DNA of 64,000 bases from positions 186,001 through 250,000 of the forward strand of contig CAWKDG010000012.1 of the NCBI GenBank assembly GCA_963848355.1, in the 5' to 3' direction. Positions 35,302 to 43,811 of the stretch are shown here, piece by piece. The translations under genes were made by a program, and so were the position numbers. The DNA is from CAWKDG01 sp963848355 (lineage in GTDB: Bacteria; Actinomycetota; Acidimicrobiia; Acidimicrobiales; UBA8190). The notes beneath the pieces are model-generated. The model was not told where the DNA came from. It did not search any database and was given only the letters and a program-made list of their open reading frames with translations. Within the stretch, counting starts at the first letter, position 1, and each line of letters begins with the position of its first letter.

Positions 35302-36672
35302 GTGACGACAGAGGGCCGGGGCCAGGAACCCGACCGCGCCGTTCCTTCCGTTCCCTCGGTTCCCTCCGTCGGCGCAATGGCCCTCACCGGGTTGCGGATC
35401 CTCGACTTCACCCGCCTCGGCTTCGGCGCCCAGGCCACCTTGATCTGCGGCTGTCTCGGCGCCGAGGTCATCCGGGTCGAGTCGACCCGTCACCCCGACG
35501 CCATCCGGGTGATGCCGCCCTACGTCCCCGAACCGGGCCAACGCGGCGAGGGCTTCGGCGCCGCCACCCTGGCCAACGCCACCGGGGCGGCCTCGGCCAA
35601 CCGGGGCGGGATCTTCTACAAGTACAACACCGGGGGGAAGAAGTCGATCACCGTCGACGCCCGCCATCCGAAGGGTCTGGCCCTGCTCAAGGACCTCGTG
35701 GCGGTGTCCGACGTCGTCGCCGAGTCCTTCGCCGCCGGCACCTTCGCCCGCTGGGGCCTCGGCTACGACGTCCTCCAGGAGATCAACCCCGAGATCATCT
35801 ACGTCTCGATGTGCGGGTTCGGCCATTCCGGTCCCGACGTCTCCCACGTCACCATGGGGCCGACGGCCCAGGCCCTCACCGGTCTCACCTTCATGGTCGG
35901 TCTCCCCGACCGCCCGCCGGCGGGCTGGTCCTTCTCCTACCTCGACCACGTCGGCGGTTACCTCGGGGCCGTCGCCATCCTGACCGGCGTCCTCGCCCGC
36001 CGCCGGACGGGCCTCGGCCAGCACTTCGACGTCTCCCAGCTCGAGCCGGCCACCGCCCTGTCCGGCGCCCTCCTCCTCGACGCCCTCTTGAACGGGCGGC
36101 CGTCGCGCCGGCCCGGCTTCCCCACCGGGAACCGACGGCTCCATCCGCCGACGGCTCCCGGAGGCGCCTACCGCGCCGCGGGCCCCGACCGGTGGGTCGC
36201 CATCTCCTGTCGGACCGAAGCCCAGTGGGATGCGCTGGTGGCGGCGATCGGCCGCCCCCCGTGGACGGACGACCCCCGCTTCGCCACCCTGGACGGACGT
36301 GTCGTCCACGCCGACGCCCTCGACGCCTGTCTCGAGACCTGGACGTCGGAGCGCGACCGCTACGAGGTCATGGACCTCCTCCAGGCGGCGGGGGTCCCGG
36401 CCGGTGTCGTCCAGGACTCGGCCGACCGCCTCGAGCGCGACCCCCAGCTCGCCGCGCGCGGCCACTTCACCCCCCTCGCCAACGCCGAGGTCGGTCCCCT
36501 CCCCCTCGAGGGGGTCCCCTTCCGGATGTCGGCCACCGCCCCGCGCACCGGCGGCTTCCTCGACCGGGGCCCGCCCTGCCTGGGCGAGGACACCGACGCC
36601 GTCCTCGAGGAACTTCTCGCTCTGACCCCGGACGACGTCCGGGCGCTGCGCGACGAAGGGGTCCTCTCGTGA
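35302..36672 (+). CDS. CaiB/BaiF-type (class III) CoA-transferase
   Basis: A 456-residue protein; GTG 35302, or ATG 35377 (MALTGLRILDFTRLGFGAQA), which removes a repetitive leader. Family motifs are GCLGAEVIRVESTRHPDAIR, YKYNTGGKKSITVDARHPKG, SMCGFGHSGPDVSHVTMGPT and RRTGLGQHFDVSQLEPATAL. The expected catalytic Asp is in LEINPEII/VSMCGFG surroundings but I could not place it securely. Known family: transfers CoA between carboxylic acids. First gene of a six-gene operon; its stop overlaps the next start (GTGA). Confidence 0.88.
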   Translation: MTTEGRGQEPDRAVPSVPSVPSVGAMALTGLRILDFTRLGFGAQATLICGCLGAEVIRVESTRHPDAIRVMPPYVPEPGQRGEGFGAATLANATGAASANRGGIFYKYNTGGKKSITVDARHPKGLALLKDLVAVSDVVAESFAAGTFARWGLGYDVLQEINPEIIYVSMCGFGHSGPDVSHVTMGPTAQALTGLTFMVGLPDRPPAGWSFSYLDHVGGYLGAVAILTGVLARRRTGLGQHFDVSQLEPATALSGALLLDALLNGRPSRRPGFPTGNRRLHPPTAPGGAYRAAGPDRWVAISCRTEAQWDALVAAIGRPPWTDDPRFATLDGRVVHADALDACLETWTSERDRYEVMDLLQAAGVPAGVVQDSADRLERDPQLAARGHFTPLANAEVGPLPLEGVPFRMSATAPRTGGFLDRGPPCLGEDTDAVLEELLALTPDDVRALRDEGVLS

Positions 36673-37894
36673 CCGGCCCTGTCGGGATGACGGCCGCGGG
36701 AGTAGCCGCGCTCGACGGCGTCCGCGTCCTCGAGCTCACCGACGAGTCGGCCGACTACTGCGGGCGCCTCCTGGCCGGCCTCGGCGCCGACGTCGTGAAG
36801 GCGGAGCCGCCGTCCGGATCCCCGGCGCGCGCCGTCGGTCCCTTCCTCGACGACCGCCCGGGCGACGACGGCGATCGCAGCCTCGCTTTCTGGGCCGACA
36901 ACGTCGGGAAGCGCTCGGTGGTGGTCGAGAACGACACCGCTCTTCTCGAGCTCTGCGCGGCGGCCGACGTCGTCGTCCACTCCCTTCGTCCGGGCGAAGC
37001 GGCGGCGCGCGGACTGACCTTCGGGGCGCTCTCGGCGCGCCACGACCGGCTGATCGTCTGCGCCGTCACGCCGTTCGGCCAGACGGGACCCTGGGCCGAC
37101 TACGTCGCCGACGATCTCGTCCTCATGGCCCTCGGTGGCTCCATGGCCGCCTGCGGGTACGGTCCTGGCGCCGACGGGATCTACGACACCCCGCCCCTCG
37201 CCGCCCTCGGGGACCAGGCCTGGCGGACGGCCTCGACCTACGCGGCGATCGCCGTCCTCGCCGCCCTGGCCTGGCGCGGCGATCCCGACGCGCCGGGCGA
37301 CGGGCCGGGGAACGGGCGCGGACAGTTCATCGACGTCTCGGCCCACGAATGCTCGGCCTCGATGACCGAGTGGCACCTCATGACCTACCTCTGCTCGGGC
37401 GAGCCCTATCACCGGGCCCCCCATCCCACCCTCACGGCGGCCGACGGCCGGCTGGTGGCCGCGCTGACACCCGACTTCCTCGGTCCCCACGTCTTCACCA
37501 AGATGCTCGAGATGCTCGAGGCCGAAGGGGTGGCCGGCGCCCTCTCGGAGCCCGAGTTCGCCGACCCCGGGCACCGGGCCCGCCACTACGGCGAGGTCTG
37601 GCGGGCGCTCAAACGCCTGGCCGCCAAGCACGACGCCGAGACGCTCTACCGCCTCGGTCAGAGTGCGGGCCTCCCCTGGGGCGTCATCCGCGCCCCCGAC
37701 GAGGTCCTCGACGACCGCCACCTGGCGGCACGCCACCACTTCGTCGACGTCGGTCATCCCGACCTCGACCGTTCCGTCACCTACCCCGGTGCCCCCTTCC
37801 TGGCCTCCGGATCGCCGTGGGTCATGCACCGCCCGCCCCGCGCCTGGGCGAGCACACGGCCGAGGTCGTCGCCGAGTGGACCGCACCGAGATGA
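36669..37894 (+). CDS. CaiB/BaiF-type CoA-transferase, frame break near the C-terminus
   Basis: Starts GTG 36669. Motifs: LLAGLGADVVKAEPPSGSPA, FWADNVGKRSVVVENDTALL, VCAVTPFGQTGPWADYVADD and RGQFIDVSAHECSASMTEWH. After PWVMHRPP the frame shifts: one C seems missing in CCGCCCGCCCCGCGCC (37829-37843). The other frame gives PRLGEHTAEVVAEWTAPR, the standard family ending, with stop overlapping the next ATG. Repaired length is about 408. Adjacent unequal CaiB proteins often act as a heteromeric enzyme; that is an inference here. Confidence 0.85.
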
Positions 37895-39143
37895 ACGCGG
37901 CCGACGCCGGTGCCGGGCGCCGCGCCTGCCTCGTCGGGATCGGCGAGACCCGGTACGCCAAATGGGGCGGGATCGCCGACACGAGCGAGTACCAGCTGGC
38001 GATCTCGGCCATCGGGCGCGCCGTGGCCGACGCCGGGCTGTCGATGGACGACGTCGACGGTCTGGCGTCGTTCGCCGAGGACCGCAACGACGCCACCTTC
38101 GTCGCCGCCGACCTGGGCCTGCCCGAGCTGCGCTACGCCTCGTTGTCGTGGCTCCCCGGCGGGGGCGGGGCCTGCGCGGCGGTGGCCAACGCCGCCATGG
38201 CCGTGGAGACGGGTGCCGCCGAGGTGGTCGTCGTCTACCGGTCGCTGTGCCAGGGACAGTTCCACCGCTTCGGCCAGGGCCCGGGGGGACGGCCGGCGGC
38301 GAAGGGTCCGGCCCGCGTCCCGGGACTGCGCCGGGCCCGGACCCTGTTGGAGGCCCACCTCGGCTTCACCATGCCCTTCGGGATGTTCTCCCCACCCATC
38401 GCCTACGCCATGGTCCTCCAGCGCCACATGCATCTGTTCGGAACCACGGCCGAGCAGATGGGCACGGTGGCGGTGACGACGCGGGCCCACGCGGCGCGCA
38501 ACCCCCGGGCCGTGATGGGCGACCGGCCGATGACGATGGACGACTACCTGGCCTCGCGCTTCGTCTCGGAGCCGTTCCGCCTCTTCGACTGCTGCCTCGA
38601 GAACGACGGGGCCTGCGCCGTGGTCGTGACCACCCACGAGCGGGCACACGATCTGGCCCGACCGCCGGTCGAGGTCCTGGCCAGCGCCCAGGGGACACCC
38701 GCGGCTTCGGGCACGGCCAGTATTCGAACGTCGGGATGCCCGACGACGACTACACGAGTGCCGGGGCCCGGACCGTCGCCGACCGCCTCTGGTCCCGTGC
38801 CGCCGCCGCCGGGGTCGGGCGCGACGACATCGACGTGGCCGAGATCTACGACCACTTCACCGGTCTCGTCCTCCTCAGCCTGGAGGATTTCGGTTTCTGC
38901 GGGCGCGGCGAGGGCGGCCCCTTCGCGGCGTCGGGCGTGCTCGCCTGGCCCGACGGGGCGCTGCCCACCAACACCCACGGGGGCAGCCTCTCCGAGGCCT
39001 ACATCCACGGGCTCAACCACGTCGTCGAGGGGGTCCGCCAGCTCCGCGGCGACTCCACCTGCCAGGTCGACGGGGCCGAGACGTGCCTGGTGACGAGCGC
39101 GGCCGGCGTCCCCACCAGCGCCCTGGTCCTCGGACGACGATGA
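37891..39143 (+). CDS. Ltp-type thiolase-fold protein, one frame break
   Basis: Starts MNAADAGAGRRACLVGIGET. Family parts: LSMDDVDGLASFAEDRNDAT, HLFGTTAEQMGTVAVTTRAH, FRLFDCCLENDGACAVVVTT. Near 38691-38704 (GGGGACACCCGCGG) the frame breaks; one missing C would join LASAQGTP to RGFGHGQYSNVGMPDDDYTS, then VAEIYDHFTGLVLLSLEDFG and NTHGGSLSEAYIHGLNHVVE. Repaired length is about 417. The nucleophile region reads SWLPGGGGACAAVANAA, without the canonical Cys. It overlaps both neighbours by 4 bp (ATGA), as expected for subunits of one complex with the following DUF35. Confidence 0.85.
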
Positions 39144-39583
39144 GCGGGCGCTGGTTCCCCGACGAGATGCCCGTCCCGGCCGTGAACGCCGAGACGAACG
39201 GCTGGTGGGAGGCGGCCGCCCACCACCGGCTGGTCGTCCAGCGGTGCAGCGACTGCGGGGCGACGCGGCACCCACCGGGACCGGTGTGCCCGAGGTGTCG
39301 CTCGACGGCGTCGGAGTGGTTCGAGCTCCCGGGGACGGGCTCGGTCTTCACCTTCACGGTGGTGCGCCAAGCCTTCATCCCGTCGCTGGCCGACCGGATC
39401 CCCTATGTCGTGATCGCCGTCGAGCTCGACGGGGCCGGAGGGGCGAGGATGGTGTCCAACCTGATAGATATCGACCCGGCCGACGTGGCCATCGGCATGC
39501 GCGTCGGCGTCGTCTGGGAGGACATGGGACCGGCGCTCGCCATCCCGCGGTTCCGTCCGGTCGCCGAGGGGACGCCGACGTGA
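39140..39583 (+). CDS. DUF35 zinc-ribbon/OB-fold protein
   Basis: A 147-residue protein starting MSGRWFPDEMPVPAVNAETN. The ribbon CSDCGATRHPPGPVCPRCRS is complete. OB-fold strands follow: GTGSVFTFTVVRQAFIPSLA, RIPYVVIAVELDGAGGARMV and IGMRVGVVWEDMGPALAIPR. It is coupled to the preceding thiolase by an ATGA overlap and is 13 bp before the next thiolase gene. Presumed acyl-CoA-binding partner of the preceding protein. Confidence 0.88.
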   Translation: MSGRWFPDEMPVPAVNAETNGWWEAAAHHRLVVQRCSDCGATRHPPGPVCPRCRSTASEWFELPGTGSVFTFTVVRQAFIPSLADRIPYVVIAVELDGAGGARMVSNLIDIDPADVAIGMRVGVVWEDMGPALAIPRFRPVAEGTPT

Positions 39584-39596
39584 AGGGATTCCCATC

Positions 39597-40766
39597 ATGA
39601 GCAACAAGAGCCGGCGCGCCGTGATCGTCGGCGTGGCGACGTCCGACTACCCGAAGCTCCCGGAGATGTCGGAGCACGCCGTGCACGGACAGGCGGCCGA
39701 CCGCGCCCTGGCCGACGCCGGGCTCACCATGGCCGACGTCGACGGTTTCGCCAGCACGGGGTTCTTCCCGATGTACGCCACCGGGGTGGCCGAGTATCTC
39801 GGGCTCCATCCCACCTACTACGACGAGACCAACGCCGGGGGTGCCTCCTTCGAGGTCCTGGCGGAACACGCCGCCTACGCCATCGAGTCGGGCGCCGCCG
39901 AGGTCGTCCTCATCACCTACGGGAGCATCCAGCTGTCACAGATGGGCCGCCGCCTCGGGACGGGTGGCGGGGGCGGCGCCGGGTTCGCCCCCGGTCCGGC
40001 CATCTACGACGCGCTGTGGGGGAACACCCTGGTCGGGAGCTACGCCCTGGCCGCCCGGCGGCACATGCACCAGTTCGGGACGACGCCCGAGCAACTGGCG
40101 TCGGTCGCCGTCACCATGCGCGAGCACGCGGCGAGCAACCCCCAGGCCCAGGAGCGCGAGCCGATCACGGTGGACGACGTCGTCTCCTCCCGGCTGGTGG
40201 CCGATCCGCTGCACAAGCTCGACTGCTGCGTGATCTCCGACGGCGGCGGGGCCTGTGTGATGACCACGGCCGAACGCGCCGCCGACCTCGGGGGCACGCC
40301 GATCTACATCCTGGGTGCCGCGCACGCGACGACCCATCACATGAACATCTCGTCGATGCCCGACCTGACGGTGACGCCGGCGGCCCAGTGCGGACCGCTC
40401 GCCTTCGCCCGCGCCGGGATCGGTCCCGCCGACGTCGACGTCGCGCAGCTCTACGACTCGTTCACGATCACGGTGGTGCTGACGGTCGAGGACCTCGGCT
40501 TCTGCGCCAAGGGCGAGGGCGGGGCCTTCGTCGAGAACGGTGGACTCGGACTCGGCGGGCGGCTGCCGACCAACACCGACGGAGGCGGGCTGTCGGCCTG
40601 TCACCCGGGGATGCGGGGGATGTTCCTGATCGTCGAGGCCGTCCGGCAATTCCGCGGCCAGGGTGGCGCCACCCAGGTCCCCGACGCCGCGATCGCCGTG
40701 GCCCACGGCACCGGCGGGATGCTCTCGACAGGGGCCACTCTGATCCTGGGCAAGGAGGCACCGTGA
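39597..40766 (+). CDS. Ltp-type thiolase-fold protein
   Basis: A 389-residue protein, unbroken. Landmarks: VIVGVATSDYPKLPEMSEHA, FGTTPEQLASVAVTMREHAA, LHKLDCCVISDGGGACVMTT, VAQLYDSFTITVVLTVEDLG, FCAKGEGGAFVENGG and NTDGGGLSACHPGMRGMFLI. The nucleophile region reads ETNAGGASFEVLAEHAA, again without the classic Cys, while the C-terminal HGTGGMLSTGATLI region is retained. It is followed by its own DUF35 gene with GTGA overlap. It is more divergent from the 21007 and 37891 proteins than they are from each other, suggesting a different substrate. Confidence 0.86.
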   Translation: MSNKSRRAVIVGVATSDYPKLPEMSEHAVHGQAADRALADAGLTMADVDGFASTGFFPMYATGVAEYLGLHPTYYDETNAGGASFEVLAEHAAYAIESGAAEVVLITYGSIQLSQMGRRLGTGGGGGAGFAPGPAIYDALWGNTLVGSYALAARRHMHQFGTTPEQLASVAVTMREHAASNPQAQEREPITVDDVVSSRLVADPLHKLDCCVISDGGGACVMTTAERAADLGGTPIYILGAAHATTHHMNISSMPDLTVTPAAQCGPLAFARAGIGPADVDVAQLYDSFTITVVLTVEDLGFCAKGEGGAFVENGGLGLGGRLPTNTDGGGLSACHPGMRGMFLIVEAVRQFRGQGGATQVPDAAIAVAHGTGGMLSTGATLILGKEAP

Positions 40767-41209
40767 CCGACAGAGGGACGACACCGGCGACACCGACCGA
40801 CGAACGGCCCCCCAAACCGAGGCCGGCGCCGGTCCCCGACCACGACTCGGCGCCGTACTGGCAGGCGCTGCACGACGGACGACTCCTCGTCCAGAGGTGC
40901 ACCGACTGCGGGGAGGCGCAGCTCTATCCGCCGCGATCGCTGCCTGGCCTGCCGGGGCCCGGTGACCTTCGAAGAGGCGAGCGGGAGGGGCACGATCTAC
41001 AGCTTCACGGTGATCCGCCAGAATTACCGCGACCTTTCCGCGACTGGATCCCGTACGTCGTGGCCCTGGTCGATCTGGAGGAAGGACCGCGGGTGATGAC
41101 CAACCTGGTCGACTGCGATCCCGACGCCGTGCAGGTGGGGATGCCTGTCCGCGCCCGTTTCGAGGCCGTCTCGGACGACGCCGGCATCGCCCTCTTCACC
41201 CCGAACTGA
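40763..41209 (+). CDS. DUF35 zinc-ribbon/OB-fold protein with two compensating frame breaks
   Basis: Starts GTG 40763 (MTDRGTTPATPTDERPPKPR). The first part holds LLVQRCTDCGEAQLYPPRS, the last part DWIPYVVALVDLEEGPRVMT and ARFEAVSDDAGIALFTPN, both in one frame. Between about 40938 and 41035 that frame is nonsense, but the next frame reads CLACRGPVTFEEASGRGTIY then SFTVIRQNYRD, exactly the missing ribbon half and OB strand. One extra base near 40940 and one missing near 41030 restore about 148 residues. The ribbon is then complete (CxxC...CxxC). Last gene of the operon. Confidence 0.85.
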   Translation: MTDRGTTPATPTDERPPKPRPAPVPDHDSAPYWQALHDGRLLVQRCTDCGEAQLYPPRSLPGLPGPGDLRRGEREGHDLQLHGDPPELPRPFRDWIPYVVALVDLEEGPRVMTNLVDCDPDAVQVGMPVRARFEAVSDDAGIALFTPN

Positions 41210-41343
41210 GTGACCTTTCGACTTCAGTCCGTGAATTGTCCTGTGGTTGGGTCTTTCCTTCCGACGACCGCCGTATGTGAAGGAAAAGGGCCGAGTACTG
41301 TCGTCTCATCGAGACTCTCGCCACCCACCGTGGTCGGCTCCCG

Positions 41344-42042
41344 GTGCTGGCGCTCTCTGCCGATCACTTCGGGCACGACAATTCCGTTCTCCACATGCCG
41401 TCGCCGCGCGCCGCGTTGCGCCATGCGGCCCCGATCGTCTTCGAGGGTGTCGTCGGTCCGCTGGCCCTCTTCTACGCCACCCTGCTGATCTTCGGCTTCC
41501 GGGGCGCGCTGATCTCGGCCCTGTGCTGGTCCTACGGCGCCGTGATCCGCCGGGTCCGGCGCGGCGAACGGATCACGGCGCTGCTGATGCTCGGGACGTT
41601 GCTCCTCACGCTGCGGACGACGGTGGCCTTCGTCACCGGCAGCGCCTTCGTCTACTTCATCCAGCCCACGGCCGGGGCCGTCCTCGTCGCCGTCGTCCTG
41701 CTGATCTCGGCCGTCATGCGCAAGCCCTTCACCCAACGCTTCGCCCACGACTTCTGCCCACTCGACCCCGAGCTCCTGGCCCGGCCGCGGGTCCAGAAAT
41801 TCTTCGTCCAGATCTCCGTCGTCTGGGCCGCCGTCCTCCTGCTGAACGCCGGCCTCGTCATGTGGATGCTCCTCTCGTCGTCCCTCAAGATGTTCATCCT
41901 CGAGCGGACGGCGGCGACATGGTCGCTCACGGCGGGAGCCATCGCCATCTCGATCTTCGGGTTCACCGCCGCCATGCGCGGCGACGACGTGACCGTCCAC
42001 TGGGGATCGTCGGCGCGCGCCCGAACCTCGCCCGGCGTCTGA
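41344..42042 (+). CDS. VC0807-like multi-pass membrane protein
   Basis: A 232-residue protein; GTG 41344 or ATG 41395. It has about five or six transmembrane segments (IVFEGVVGPLALFYATLLIF, LLMLGTLLLTLRTTVAFVTG, AGAVLVAVVLLISAVMRKPF, FVQISVVWAAVLLLNAGLVM). KPFTQRFAHDFCPLDPE between segments matches the VC0807/septation-protein-A-like family, whose function is not settled. No operon partner is obvious; it follows the DUF35 gene after 134 bp. Confidence 0.7.
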   Translation: MLALSADHFGHDNSVLHMPSPRAALRHAAPIVFEGVVGPLALFYATLLIFGFRGALISALCWSYGAVIRRVRRGERITALLMLGTLLLTLRTTVAFVTGSAFVYFIQPTAGAVLVAVVLLISAVMRKPFTQRFAHDFCPLDPELLARPRVQKFFVQISVVWAAVLLLNAGLVMWMLLSSSLKMFILERTAATWSLTAGAIAISIFGFTAAMRGDDVTVHWGSSARARTSPGV

Positions 42043-42085
42043 ACATCGGCCCGCGCCGGGAACGTCAGGGCGCTTGAATGGGCGG

Positions 42086-42448
42086 ATGAGCGCCCTTCTG
42101 ACCGAGATCGTCATCGAGTCGACCGACCCCGCCGCGGCCGCCGCTTTCTGGAGCGAGGCGCTGGGCTGGGAGCTCCACGAATACATGCCGGGGAAGATCC
42201 CCTGGATGTCGGCGTCGGGGGAGAGCGCCGAGCACGACCTCAAGCTCGTCTTCGTCCCCGCCCGGCCGGGACGGCCTCCGGGTAATCGCCTCTACCTGAA
42301 TCCCGTCGGCTGCGATCTCGCCGACGAGGTCCGCCGGTTGTCCTCGCTCGGCGCCACCACCGAGGCCGACGGGTCGACGATCCCGTGGGTGGCGTTGGTG
42401 GACCCGGGAGGAACGGGCCTCACCGTCCTCCCCGACAGGATCGACTGA
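42086..42448 (+). CDS. VOC-superfamily (glyoxalase-like) protein
   Basis: A 120-residue protein starting MSALLTEIVIESTDPAAAAA. The single VOC module shows FWSEALGWELHEYMPGKIPW, LKLVFVPARPGRPPGNRLYL and PWVALVDPGGTGLTVLPDRI. Members bind metals or small molecules and include lyases, isomerases and resistance proteins; this one lacks a clear full metal-ligand set, so catalytic role is unproven. ATG 42086 preferred over TTG 42074. Confidence 0.8.
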   Translation: MSALLTEIVIESTDPAAAAAFWSEALGWELHEYMPGKIPWMSASGESAEHDLKLVFVPARPGRPPGNRLYLNPVGCDLADEVRRLSSLGATTEADGSTIPWVALVDPGGTGLTVLPDRID

Positions 42449-42556
42449 CAACGCGTTGCCGGCGGTCGCTGACGGCAGCGCTGGTGTCGAGGCATCCGCC
42501 CGGACGGCGCAGAGGCGCCGGTACTGTGGAACGGACCGCGAAGAGGAGCAAGAAGC

Positions 42557-43804
42557 ATGGCTGTGCTCGACGTCTTGGTAGGACGCCAGCCGATCTTCGA
42601 CCGGGACCTGGCGGTCATCGGCTACGAATTGCTCTTCCGGACCGTCGGCGCGGCGACGGCCGACCGGGGAGGAACGACCGACACCGGCGGGTCCGAGGGG
42701 GACCGGCTCACGGCCGAGGTCCTCTTCAGCTCGGTGAGCATCGGCGTCGACCATCTCGTCGGGAACAAGAAGCTCTTCTGCAACGCCAGCCGCGGTGTCC
42801 TCACCGGGGCCGTGCCCATCCTGCTCCCGCCGTCACGCACCGTCGTCGAGGTCCTCGAATCGGTCGTCCCCGACGACGAGGTCCTGGCCGGCTGCCGCCG
42901 GCTGCGCGACGAAGGCTTCACGCTGGCCCTCGACGACTTCACGTGGTTCGCCGGGGCCGAGGCTCTCCTCGAGCTGGCCGAGATCGTGAAGATCGACCTG
43001 AGGCTCACCGAGTGGGCCGAGATTCCCGACCTGCTCGATCGGTGCCGCCGCTTCGACGTCACCCTGCTGGCCGAGAAGGTCGAGACCATCGACGAGCTCC
43101 GCCGCTGCGAGGAGTTGGGTTTCGACTACTTCCAGGGATACCTCCTGTCGAGACCTCTCGTCGTCCCCGGCCGGGCTCTCGACTCCGGTCATCTCGGCCG
43201 CCTGCAGATGGCGGCGCGCCTGCTCGACAGCGAGTGCCCGGTGGCCGAGCTCGTCGAGATCGTCCGCAGCGACCCGGCCATGACGCATCAGATCCTGCAA
43301 TTGGCCGGCATCGGTGCCGCCAGCGGGATGCAGCGCACCGTCCAGACGGTGCACGAGGCGCTCGTCCTCGTCGGCTGGCGGCGGCTCCAGAGCTGGGTGG
43401 CGCTGCTCCTCATGACGGGCCGGGGACGGACGTCGGAGGAGGGGGTGACGACGGCGCTGATCCGGGCCGAGATGTGCGAGCGGGTGGCCCTGGCCGTCGA
43501 CGGCTCGCTGGCCGAGAGGGCGTTCACCGCCGGGATGCTCTCCTGCTTCGGGGTCCTTCTCGGCATGCCGCTCGAGACGGTCCTCGCATCCCTCCCGCTC
43601 GACGACGACCTGTGTGACGTCGTCCTCACCGGCAAAGGGGCACTCGGAAAGCTGGTGGCCGATGTGACCGACTACCTGATGGGCGAGCCCCAGGACGCCG
43701 TCCGCAGCGGGATCGACGAGGCCGTGCTGTCGACCGCCTCGCTCGAAGCGCTGACGTGGGCGGTGGAGACGACGGCCGGCTTCGACGAGGTCGTCTCGCC
43801 CTGA
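42557..43804 (+). CDS. EAL-like plus HDOD signalling protein
   Basis: A 415-residue protein. Residues 1-210 form an EAL-like domain (VLVGRQPIFDRDLAVIGYEL, GFTLALDDFTWFAGAEALLE, LLAEKVETIDELRRCEELGF, YFQGYLLSRPLVVPGR). The EAL motif itself is replaced by YELLFR, so c-di-GMP hydrolysis is unlikely. Residues 215-400 form an HDOD domain (LVEIVRSDPAMTHQILQLAG, TVHEALVLVGWRRLQSWVAL). This pairing matches the YuxH/CdgJ-type regulators, which act in motility or signalling without enzyme activity. Strong AAGAGGAG-like ribosome site precedes ATG 42557. Confidence 0.9.
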   Translation: MAVLDVLVGRQPIFDRDLAVIGYELLFRTVGAATADRGGTTDTGGSEGDRLTAEVLFSSVSIGVDHLVGNKKLFCNASRGVLTGAVPILLPPSRTVVEVLESVVPDDEVLAGCRRLRDEGFTLALDDFTWFAGAEALLELAEIVKIDLRLTEWAEIPDLLDRCRRFDVTLLAEKVETIDELRRCEELGFDYFQGYLLSRPLVVPGRALDSGHLGRLQMAARLLDSECPVAELVEIVRSDPAMTHQILQLAGIGAASGMQRTVQTVHEALVLVGWRRLQSWVALLLMTGRGRTSEEGVTTALIRAEMCERVALAVDGSLAERAFTAGMLSCFGVLLGMPLETVLASLPLDDDLCDVVLTGKGALGKLVADVTDYLMGEPQDAVRSGIDEAVLSTASLEALTWAVETTAGFDEVVSP

Positions 43805-43811
43805 CGCCGAC

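Noticed and set aside
41205..41228. ACTGA ... TCAGT inverted repeat after the last DUF35 gene
   Set aside because: Five-base arms with a 14-base spacer overlap a stop codon and could arise by chance; not called as operator or terminator.
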